Assembly (NCBI GenBank): GCA_030065235.1
Contig: JASJDC010000005.1
Coordinates: forward strand, 1 to 64,000
Origin: Alphaproteobacteria bacterium
GTDB taxonomy: Bacteria > Pseudomonadota > Alphaproteobacteria > UBA8366 > Aestuariispiraceae
DNA length: 64,000 nt
Reading direction: 5' to 3'
The notes beneath the pieces are model-generated. The model made no database searches and was not told the DNA's origin. It saw nothing but the letters and a program-made list of their open reading frames with translations. The position numbers and the translations under genes are program-made. Shown here piece by piece: positions 57,249-64,000 of this stretch (the stretch's first letter is position 1; each line of letters opens with the position of its first letter).

Positions 57249-57640
57249 GTTCCTCTTTCAATCATCATTTCAAACAAGCTGCGCGCCCCAAAAAACGCGC
57301 GGCGCCGTTTTCAATTCGCATGAGTGAGGACGAACGCGCCCAGCTATCGCGGGAAGCGCATGAGCGGCATTTGCGGCTGGGAACCTATATTCGCGGCAAA
57401 CTGTTCGAGAACACCAGACAACGGCGCTCTCCGATCGACTATACGATGCTCGGGCGTGTTCTGGCGGCGCTGGGTGAGTCGGAATTGGCGTCGAGCCTCT
57501 GCCTGCTGGCGGTCGCGGCTGAGCATGGAGCCTTGACCGTCGATGACGCTTTGGAAGCCGATCTCAAAGCGGCTTGCGCCGATATTGAGGCCATGCGGTC
57601 GATGTTGGTTTCCGCTCTTGGTTTGAGAGAATCCCAATGA
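57245..57640 (+). CDS. MobC-like relaxosome accessory protein
   Basis: 131 residues. The stretch APFSIRMSEDERAQLSREAHERHLRLGTYIRGKLF is the ribbon-helix-helix-type motif of plasmid mobilisation accessory proteins. The C-terminal half is helical. It would bind oriT DNA and help the relaxase. It is joined to both neighbours by ATGA overlaps. Confidence 0.75.
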   Translation: MSSSFNHHFKQAARPKKRAAPFSIRMSEDERAQLSREAHERHLRLGTYIRGKLFENTRQRRSPIDYTMLGRVLAALGESELASSLCLLAVAAEHGALTVDDALEADLKAACADIEAMRSMLVSALGLRESQ

Positions 57641-58962
57641 TCCTCATCGGCAACCAGCGCGGCGGGGCGAAGGATTTGGCGCAGCACCTGCTGAAGGAGG
57701 AAAACGATCATGTGCGGGTGCATGAACTGCGCGGCTTTGTCTCGGGCGATCTGACCAGCGCGTTGACGGAAGCTTATGCAATCAGCCGAGGAACGCGCTG
57801 TAAGCAGTTTCTGTTTTCGATGTCGGTCAATCCGCCGAAGAATGAGATAGTCTCAACGGCGGATTTTGAAGCGGCGATCAATTGGGCTGAGTCCAAGCTC
57901 GGTCTGACCGGCCAGCCGCGCGCCATTGTCTTCCATGAGAAGGAAGGTCGCCGTCATGCGCATGTCGTCTGGAGCCGCATCAAGGCGCGCGAGATGAAGG
58001 CGGTGCAACTCTCCCACAGCAAACGCAAGCTCATGGATGTGTCGCGGGAACTGCACCGCGATCATGGGTTCAAACCGCCGCCGGGTCTTCTGGAACGCAG
58101 CGAGCGCGACCCGCGCAATTTCACCCTGGCGCAATGGCAACAGGCCAAGCGCAACGGCGTCGATCCCCGCGATATCAAAACCCACCTGCAAGATGCTTGG
58201 GCGTTTTCGGATTCGAAATCCGCCCTGAAAAACGCGCTGGAGGAGCGTGGTTATCGACTGGCGCGCGGGGACCGGCGCGGCTTTGTCGCTGTCGATTATC
58301 GCGGGGAGGTCTATTCACTGGCGAAATGGGCGGGGGTGAAGACGAGAGAGATTCGCAGCCGGCTCGGCGAACCGGAGGATTCGCCAAGCGTCGCTGAGGT
58401 CGCGGCGCAATGGGGCTCGGATATGCTGCGCAAGGTGCAGAGCCTGCAACAAGAGGCCGATGAAGAAGCCGCGCGCGAGAAACAGGCGTTGGCGGAAAAA
58501 CGCGCCATCCTGGTCGCCCGTCAGCGCGCCGAACGCGCTGTACAAGCCGAATCCCATCGTGTTCGCCAAATCGCCGAGGCGTGCGAGCGCCAGAAACGCT
58601 TTCGAACTGGCTTGAAAGGGCTGTGGGACCGTCTGCGCGGCGAGCATCGCCGCATTCGGAAATTGAACATGCGAGAGGCGGAAATGGCCAATCAGCGAGA
58701 CGCCACTGAGCGCGACGTGCTGATTGCCGATCATCTGGCGCAGCGGCGCGATATCGCGCGGCAACGCATGACCGACCGTAATCAAAATAGAACGATCTCG
58801 CGTGAATTGGCGGAGGATCAACAGAAATATCGGGATAAGGGAGCGGAGGCCGAAACCCTGCACGAGGCGCAACGGCAAGCGTTCGAAAATGCCGAACCGC
58901 TGAAATCTTCAAGAAGCCGTCGTCGGTCCCGACAACGCGATGGGCCTTCGCTGGATCGCTGA
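57637..58962 (+). CDS. Relaxase/mobilisation nuclease
   Basis: 441 residues. The N-terminal third has the relaxase features: ILIGNQRGGAKDLAQHLL, VHELRGFVSGDL, GTRCKQFLFSMSVNPP and the metal-binding FHEKEGRRHAHVVWSRI. The rest is a long charged helical region with EEAAREKQALAEKRA-type repeats. It nicks and carries one strand in conjugal mobilisation. No coupling protein or type IV secretion genes are present, so the element would need a helper. Confidence 0.88.
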   Translation: MILIGNQRGGAKDLAQHLLKEENDHVRVHELRGFVSGDLTSALTEAYAISRGTRCKQFLFSMSVNPPKNEIVSTADFEAAINWAESKLGLTGQPRAIVFHEKEGRRHAHVVWSRIKAREMKAVQLSHSKRKLMDVSRELHRDHGFKPPPGLLERSERDPRNFTLAQWQQAKRNGVDPRDIKTHLQDAWAFSDSKSALKNALEERGYRLARGDRRGFVAVDYRGEVYSLAKWAGVKTREIRSRLGEPEDSPSVAEVAAQWGSDMLRKVQSLQQEADEEAAREKQALAEKRAILVARQRAERAVQAESHRVRQIAEACERQKRFRTGLKGLWDRLRGEHRRIRKLNMREAEMANQRDATERDVLIADHLAQRRDIARQRMTDRNQNRTISRELAEDQQKYRDKGAEAETLHEAQRQAFENAEPLKSSRSRRRSRQRDGPSLDR

Positions 58963-58980
58963 ATGGGCCATTACCCGGCG

Positions 58981-59292
58981 CTATGGGGAGTCCTCGCCGA
59001 ACTGTGCGGCTGCGTCACGCGCACCGTGGATCACGCGCATGATGATGATCGCGTTGTCAGTGATCCGGTAGTAAATGGCGTAGCTCTTGTGGAAATGGAC
59101 GCGTAGCCCTGGCGACAGAGCGTCTCGCTTCGGCCCAATTTCAGGGCTGTGACGCAGGGGCTGGAATCGCTCTTCGATCTCATGGACGAACCGTGTGGCG
59201 GCGTCGCCCGAATCCTCGGCGATATAGGCCCAGATATCCGCCAGATCGTCTTCGGCGGCTTCGGTTATTCTAAGGTCGAGCGGCCTTGTGAT
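58981..59292 (-). CDS. ParE-like toxin frame without a canonical start codon
   Basis: 103 codons reading LRITEAAEDDLADIWAYIAED...RVHFHKSYAIYYRI...IIIMRVIHGARD, a clear ParE-family toxin. At the position where homologues begin with Met (before TRPLDLRIT) the codon is ATC (59290-59292). The open frame upstream holds no ATG, GTG, TTG or CTG. The toxin may be translated from a rare ATC, coupled to the overlapping antitoxin, or be silent. It overlaps the antitoxin gene by 28 bases. Confidence 0.7.
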   Translation of the reverse strand: MTRPLDLRITEAAEDDLADIWAYIAEDSGDAATRFVHEIEERFQPLRHSPEIGPKRDALSPGLRVHFHKSYAIYYRITDNAIIIMRVIHGARDAAAQFGEDSP

Positions 59293-59561
59293 TTCTTTCG
59301 CCCTTTCCGAATGATCTTGCCAGCGTCGAAGGCGCCGACACGACCGGCTGCGATATCCTGATCGGCGACGGCGATATCCGCCCGCAGCGCTGCAAGCTCG
59401 GTTTCACGCAAGCGCCGTTTATGCTGCCAGTCCCGCAAGGCCTCGCGTACAATCTCGCTGCCGGACGCATAGGCCCCTTCCGCCAGCGCCGTCTGGATCG
59501 CCGCCGCCATTTCCGGCGTCACGGTGACAGTCATTCGCTCGATCGCGTTTTTCTCGGGCAT
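59265..59561 (-). CDS. ParD/CopG-like antitoxin
   Basis: 98 residues. RMTVTVTPEMAAAIQTALAEGAYASGSEIVREALRDWQHKRR is the ribbon-helix-helix and linker of ParD antitoxins. The remainder would wrap the toxin. It would repress its own operon and neutralise the ParE-like product encoded by the overlapping frame downstream. Confidence 0.88.
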   Translation of the reverse strand: MPEKNAIERMTVTVTPEMAAAIQTALAEGAYASGSEIVREALRDWQHKRRLRETELAALRADIAVADQDIAAGRVGAFDAGKIIRKGRKKSQGRSTLE

Positions 59562-60252
59562 GGGGAATTCCTAACCTCAATAGTATTACGATATCATACT
59601 TTTCTTCGCTTGTCACCTTCGCCAAGATCGGATCAGGCGTTGAGGGCCGGCATATGTCGACGGATTTGGCGCATAGAGTGGATTTGCTCATTATCTTGAC
59701 TTTTCCCAGTCCGAAAGACGGTTGCGCATGCAACCGGACTAGGCCCGCGCCTATGAGCGGGGGACGCGGTCAAGGCCGGAAAAGGTGAAGGGGTGCGGGC
59801 GCAGGGAAGCAATAAGCGACCCGAGCCACGGTTCGCCCTTTCCGCCCGAAGCGAAGAGCGGAGGGCCTGGCCTTGACGGTGGATGGGGCGCAGCCCCTGA
59901 AAAGACGCGGATAAGGTCAGCCTGTAAGGGCTATCAGTTCATGCGCAAGCGATGAAAGCCCTGAGAGCAGATGTTGGTTTTGGACGAGACCCGTCCAATA
60001 CAGTTCGGCCAGAAAGTGGAGACAGCATCTTGCTCTTAGGCGACAGTAGTAGAAAGTCTTATTATGGGGCGCTAGCCGGAAAACCGAAACTTAGCGACTT
60101 TCTAGCCCAAAATCAAAGATATGCTATTTAAAACCAGTTTTCTGTTTCGTTTGTTACTAAGATATCGCATTATTTTAGAGTGTAAATAGAAACCTAGCAG
60201 CCTAAAGGAGTTCAGCTATCTGGAGGTTAAAAAACTACGAGGTACAGAAATA
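59562..60252. other. 691-base gap, structured and then A+T-rich
   Basis: No protein-coding frame is convincing. GTCAAGGCC (59769-59777) and GGCCTTGAC (59869-59877) form a 9-bp long-range inverted repeat, enclosing shorter arms such as CCGC...GCGG, so a structured RNA or replication/transfer site is possible. From about 60,050 the sequence becomes A+T-rich, with AGAAAGTC...GACTTTCT arms (60051-60103), and probably holds the promoter of the druA-like gene. Confidence 0.45.
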
Positions 60253-61485
60253 GTGCAGAAAGAAGAGAAATCAGTCATCCACATTGCGTCGCGCGAAGCG
60301 GTTCTAAAACGTAAACTGCGCCGACACTTGCGTAGCATTGGATTCACGAAGACAAGAAATGGAGAACTCAAGATTGAAGGTGCGGGTAAAGAAATTGTTC
60401 GCGTCCTTCACCGCGTTCAGCGCGAGGATCGTATCAAAGAGAATAAGGATTTTCTGGCGGTAAGAGCGCCAAAACTCTTTCATCATTTTGCTGATGGAAA
60501 AGATATCGACCCATCAAAAATTTCGCCTGTTTTAGAACGTGTTTCGGCGGGAACTCGGCATGGTGATTTGTTTCGACTTGCTTCCCTGACGTGGTCTGTC
60601 CCAGTGTCAAACGGCTTCGGGAGACGGTTGCGCTATCTTGTTTGGGATGAGAATAGCGGGAAATTAATGGGTTTAATTGCTATAGGCGATCCTGTTTTCA
60701 ATCTTGCCGTTCGTGATCGCCTGATCGGCTGGACGTCCAAGGACCGCAGCGCAAGGCTGGTCAACATCATGGACGCATATGTCCTTGGCGCCATACCTCC
60801 CTACAACCAATTGCTTGGCGGCAAGTTAGTGGCGTGTTTGCTCCGAAGCCGTGAACTCTACGACGATTTTAAGGTCGCCTATGGCGACACGACTGGAATA
60901 ATTTCAGGTGAAGGAAAGAAAGCACGTCTGCTAGCGGTGACGACATCGTCCTCGATGGGTCGATCATCGGTGTATAACCGCGTGAAGCTGGACGGTGTCC
61001 AATATCTTGAATCAATTGGCTACACTGGAGGATGGGGGCATTTTCATATCCCGGATCGCTTGTTCGCCGAATTGCGTGATTACCTTCGAGACATTGACCA
61101 TAGATATGCGGACCAGCACCGATTTGGTCAGGGCCCGAACTGGCGCATGAGGACAACCAGGGCGGCGCTTGCGGAACTGGGATTCAAAGAAGACATGCTT
61201 CGCCATGGCATCAAGCGTGAGGTATTCATCAGCCGACTCGCAGCCAACGCAGACCAAATTCTAAAATCAGGAACAGGCGAGCCCGATACGGATGCGCTTT
61301 TATCGACCAAAGAAATTGCAGGGCTAGCAACAGAAAGATGGATGCAGCCGCGAGCAAAGCGACGGCCTGAATATTGCGACTGGACTGTTGAAGACTTAAT
61401 GGGGCTTTTCGGAAGCCAAAGCCGCCAGATGCAATCCCGCCTTGAGCAACAGGGTTCCCACGGGAATTCCGCTGCGGTGATGTGA
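60253..61485 (+). CDS. druA: DUF4338 protein, DruA of a Druantia-type anti-phage system
   Basis: 410 residues. The segment GRRLRYLVWDENSGKLMGLIAIGDPVFNLAVRDRLIGWT...LVNIMDAYVLGAIPPYNQLLGGKLVACLL...GIISGEGKKARLLAVTTSSSMGRSSVYNRV...GYTGGWGHFHI is the DUF4338 pattern of DruA, part of type I Druantia defence. Start GTG at 60253 follows GAGG at moderate distance. The codon mix (TTA, ATA, AGA) differs from chromosomal neighbours, as expected for transferred DNA. The large gene 6 bases downstream is its likely partner. Confidence 0.85.
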   Translation: MQKEEKSVIHIASREAVLKRKLRRHLRSIGFTKTRNGELKIEGAGKEIVRVLHRVQREDRIKENKDFLAVRAPKLFHHFADGKDIDPSKISPVLERVSAGTRHGDLFRLASLTWSVPVSNGFGRRLRYLVWDENSGKLMGLIAIGDPVFNLAVRDRLIGWTSKDRSARLVNIMDAYVLGAIPPYNQLLGGKLVACLLRSRELYDDFKVAYGDTTGIISGEGKKARLLAVTTSSSMGRSSVYNRVKLDGVQYLESIGYTGGWGHFHIPDRLFAELRDYLRDIDHRYADQHRFGQGPNWRMRTTRAALAELGFKEDMLRHGIKREVFISRLAANADQILKSGTGEPDTDALLSTKEIAGLATERWMQPRAKRRPEYCDWTVEDLMGLFGSQSRQMQSRLEQQGSHGNSAAVM

Positions 61486-61491
61486 TCTGAT

Positions 61492-64000
61492 ATGGGCGTT
61501 CCTCTCGACACATGGCAGGAACAAATGGAGGGCCATTTTTCGGACTTAAGAGTCCGCCGTGACCGGCCGGGCCTTCCGATATTCGCATTGGAGCACGGCC
61601 TTTCTGCGGAGGAAGTTGAAGATATCGCGACGCAATTGCGTCGGCGCCTCATCCAAGGTGAGAGGATCGCGCAACACTGGTTACTCTGGACTATTTATGC
61701 CGCAGAGAAAGGTTATTCATACGAGGGCGGCGAATACTGGCAATCCTTCGAGGAGGCGACTCCTGGTTGGGATTCTCATGACCGGTTCAGAGTCTCCAGT
61801 TGGTTTAGGAAGTTCCAGAGATCATACAACGGCGTCGTACCATCCGGGCCGTGGGCCGAGCATTTCAGCATTATAGCTTGGCCCATAACGCATGCTGTTC
61901 TGCCACGGTTTCTCCAGTGGCAGTTTGCAAGGACACTCTATGACCTACGTTATCGCCTTGCCCGACTGAACGAAGTAGACCCTGCCACAATCGGTCGCCT
62001 CATAGCGTCCAATGCGTATTGTGCCTCGACGCGGTTGGAACAGTTTCTCCAGCAGGAGGAGTTGGTTGGCCGTCTCGTCCTTGCGCTTCTGCATCAAGAC
62101 CAAGACGAAGGGGAAGAACCGCTTCTCCCAGCTACCCTGGACCGCATCGTGGGCGACCTTGAGAAAGTTCGGGATGCGCGCGGTTGGATCAAAGAAGCTA
62201 GCCGTGTCGTTTCGGATCGCTTTAAAGGCCTAGGACGCGGATCGGATTCTCGAACCCCCAATGTGACAGGCGGGGCTACGGAGCGTTCCCCCATAGATGC
62301 CCGTCCTAGTCTCCGCCCTGACCTTCGCTTGCAATACAAGGGTCAAGGAAACTGGGATCTTCAGGTCGATATTCCGAGTTTCAAGGATGTTGGTGCACTC
62401 AATTCGGAGGTGCGTCAATTTTTGAAACAGACGCGCTGCGCCGTAAACGGGAGCGCAGGAAAGAAGCCGCCAGGCTGGCTTCTCTCGGGACGTCGTCAGG
62501 CAGTTCTTCGAAATTGGCCTGACGCTGATAGGCCGATGGTTGCATTCGAGGCGAAAAACGGCACTGTCGATCACCTGCTAAGCAGTGAATGCCGCGTTAG
62601 TCCCGGTCCGGTCTGGCTCTTCCGGATTGGTAAAGACGGCCTAGCCAGAGAGATTTCTGGGCGTACTGTGCGGCCCGCTCAGGACTACGTGGTTGCGTCC
62701 AGAGAGCCTCTCGACAATCCGTTCCCTCTCGAACAGCGCTGCACAATCAACTGCGCGGCAATTCATGCCGTTCATCTCAGTATTCCAGAGGCCATTCCGG
62801 AAGCGTTGGCTCAACAACTCTCAGCATGGAAACTGGAAATTGCCCGAACCATCCGAGTTTGGCCTGCTGGGCTTCCTGGTCGAAGATGGGATGGAGAAGG
62901 GCGCGGCGAATGGCTAACAACTGAAAAGCCGTGCCTCGGAATTACTCCTGATCACAAGGTTGAGTCGTTCGTGATCAGTCTGGATGACATGGAGGCACAA
63001 ACAGTCCATGCAGGAGTGCCCGGTGAGCCGAGGTTCATCCAGCTTCCGGAGTTGACGCCTGGACGACACTGGCTCAGGGTTAGTGCGCAAACACAGAATA
63101 AGGAGGGAGCGGCTCTCGCTTCGCACGAGGGCTTTCTCGAACTCAGGGTCCGTGAGCCCGAGCCTTGGGTTTCCGGCACTGCGCTTCATGCCGGACTGAT
63201 TGTGACGCGCAGCCCTTACGATGCAACGCTTGACGAGTTCTGGCAAAATGAGTTTGACCTCTCGGTTGCAGGACCGGAGGGGCGTCAAGTCACGCCTTAC
63301 ATATCACTACATAACGCAGCGGAAGACGAGACATTCAGGCGGCAGGTGTGCGGTGCTATCAATCTGCCCGTTACGCCGGATGTTTGGAAGAAGCGTTTTA
63401 ACGACTTTGTAAAGCGCGAGAATTGTGAATGGCGCTATTTAGAAGCAGCATCTGGTATTCTTACACTAGATGGCGGCGAGCTTGGCAGATACGAGGTTCG
63501 TTTTGAACACGAGGTAAAACCTGTTCGGTGGGTTCTGCGCCATCAGGACGATGGGATTTTCATACGCCTTGTTGATGAAACGAACCAGGAAGGGATAGCG
63601 CCTATCTGCCGATTTTTCGGAATGGAGCGTCCCCGGAATGGGCAGAAGATCAATCCGGAAAAAGCTTTGCGTGGCTTCAAAGTAGAGCCGCCCGGCGGAT
63701 TGTTCGCTGCACAAATTGGAAAATCACGCGACTACATTGTGGTCAGCACGGGTCTATCGGACACGCAACTGGCTGGCCTTGGTGTCCAACCCCACCATGG
63801 CCATATCTCCGGCGATCCCAAAGATATCATCAAGTTGCTACGTATCCTGAGATACTGGAACAACGCTCGTGTTGCAGGTGATCTCGGCAGCTTCCACCGA
63901 TGGCAAGTGATCAACACGTTGATGCAAGGTATCGTCGGCATCGTTGCAGGCTTTGATTGGGCGCGGGCAGAAGCCCGCTTAATCGGAGCGGGTGATCCTC
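61492..64000 (+). CDS. Large protein next to druA, 3' end beyond window
   Basis: An uninterrupted frame of 836 codons from the ATG at 61492 to the last base. It begins MGVPLDTWQEQMEGHFSDL. An N-terminal helical part (QHWLLWTIYAAEKGYSYEGGEYW...LYDLRYRLARLNEV) is followed by a long beta-rich part with no motif I recognise. There is no signal peptide or membrane segment. Six bases separate it from druA, so it occupies the druB position of a Druantia-like operon. It seems longer than I would expect for DruB, so it may be a fusion or a different protein. Confidence 0.8.
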   Translation, partial: MGVPLDTWQEQMEGHFSDLRVRRDRPGLPIFALEHGLSAEEVEDIATQLRRRLIQGERIAQHWLLWTIYAAEKGYSYEGGEYWQSFEEATPGWDSHDRFRVSSWFRKFQRSYNGVVPSGPWAEHFSIIAWPITHAVLPRFLQWQFARTLYDLRYRLARLNEVDPATIGRLIASNAYCASTRLEQFLQQEELVGRLVLALLHQDQDEGEEPLLPATLDRIVGDLEKVRDARGWIKEASRVVSDRFKGLGRGSDSRTPNVTGGATERSPIDARPSLRPDLRLQYKGQGNWDLQVDIPSFKDVGALNSEVRQFLKQTRCAVNGSAGKKPPGWLLSGRRQAVLRNWPDADRPMVAFEAKNGTVDHLLSSECRVSPGPVWLFRIGKDGLAREISGRTVRPAQDYVVASREPLDNPFPLEQRCTINCAAIHAVHLSIPEAIPEALAQQLSAWKLEIARTIRVWPAGLPGRRWDGEGRGEWLTTEKPCLGITPDHKVESFVISLDDMEAQTVHAGVPGEPRFIQLPELTPGRHWLRVSAQTQNKEGAALASHEGFLELRVREPEPWVSGTALHAGLIVTRSPYDATLDEFWQNEFDLSVAGPEGRQVTPYISLHNAAEDETFRRQVCGAINLPVTPDVWKKRFNDFVKRENCEWRYLEAASGILTLDGGELGRYEVRFEHEVKPVRWVLRHQDDGIFIRLVDETNQEGIAPICRFFGMERPRNGQKINPEKALRGFKVEPPGGLFAAQIGKSRDYIVVSTGLSDTQLAGLGVQPHHGHISGDPKDIIKLLRILRYWNNARVAGDLGSFHRWQVINTLMQGIVGIVAGFDWARAEARLIGAGDP

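Noticed and set aside
59421-59699. Plus-strand frame opposite the ParD-like antitoxin
   Set aside because: It lies antisense to a clear ribbon-helix-helix antitoxin and has no recognisable features.

Overview
The window reads as chromosomal DNA of an alphaproteobacterium. Signs of this are high G+C, a MmcB-type repair protein, TRAP and Tat-exported binding proteins, a CobQ/CobD pair, tail-to-tail bfd and bfr, and many short ATGA overlaps. A marine or soil Rhodospirillales-like or Rhodobacterales-like organism would fit, but I cannot name a genus. At about 60 kb the sequence becomes visibly richer in A+T and in codons such as TTA, ATA, AGA and CTA. That suggests acquired DNA.

Layout. (1) 0-11 kb: the 3' part of a giant secreted FG-GAP/RTX protein, its type I secretion ABC transporter and membrane fusion protein, and a TIGR03032-like gene. 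(2) 11-18 kb: a PotABCD-type ABC importer with an Asp/Glu racemase, divergent from a GntR/FCD regulator and a GNAT acetyltransferase. (3) 17.8-24.6 kb: an RpiR regulator divergent from TRAP dctQMP, followed by a glutamine-synthetase-like ligase, the scar of a deleted aldehyde dehydrogenase gene, and an iron alcohol dehydrogenase. (4) 24.8-27.4 kb: an IorAB-type molybdenum hydroxylase. (5) 27.8-56.6 kb: mainly ordinary chromosomal genes. These include tRNA-Ala(CGC) with a tandem repeat behind it, yggT, folD, EamA and DUF3253, NnrU, SYLF, cobQ/cobD, a degenerate EAL-like protein, mmcB, a threonine-synthase-like enzyme, a TPR glycosyltransferase with DUF6165, bfd/bfr, a Rieske oxygenase followed directly by a second glutamine-synthetase homologue, SulP, an EF-hand protein, a K+ channel, a NusG paralogue, an MCP and a YceI protein.

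(6) 56.6-64 kb: accessory DNA. A short mobilisation operon (a 53-residue protein, a MobC-like protein and a relaxase, chained by ATGA overlaps) is followed by a convergent ParDE-type toxin-antitoxin pair whose toxin has no ordinary start codon. After a 690-bp non-coding stretch come a DUF4338 protein matching DruA of the Druantia anti-phage system and a very large reading frame (more than 836 residues) that runs off the end of the window. This is the best candidate for an incompletely described system. The rest of the locus, where a DruE-type helicase would be expected, lies outside the window.

The most unusual observations are the Druantia-like locus and its large second gene, the fossil aldehyde dehydrogenase that keeps both termini and its ATGA coupling, three consecutive seven-repeat FG-GAP blocks in the secreted protein, the 54-bp tandem copies of a tRNA tail plus terminator, and the ParE frame lacking ATG, GTG or TTG.
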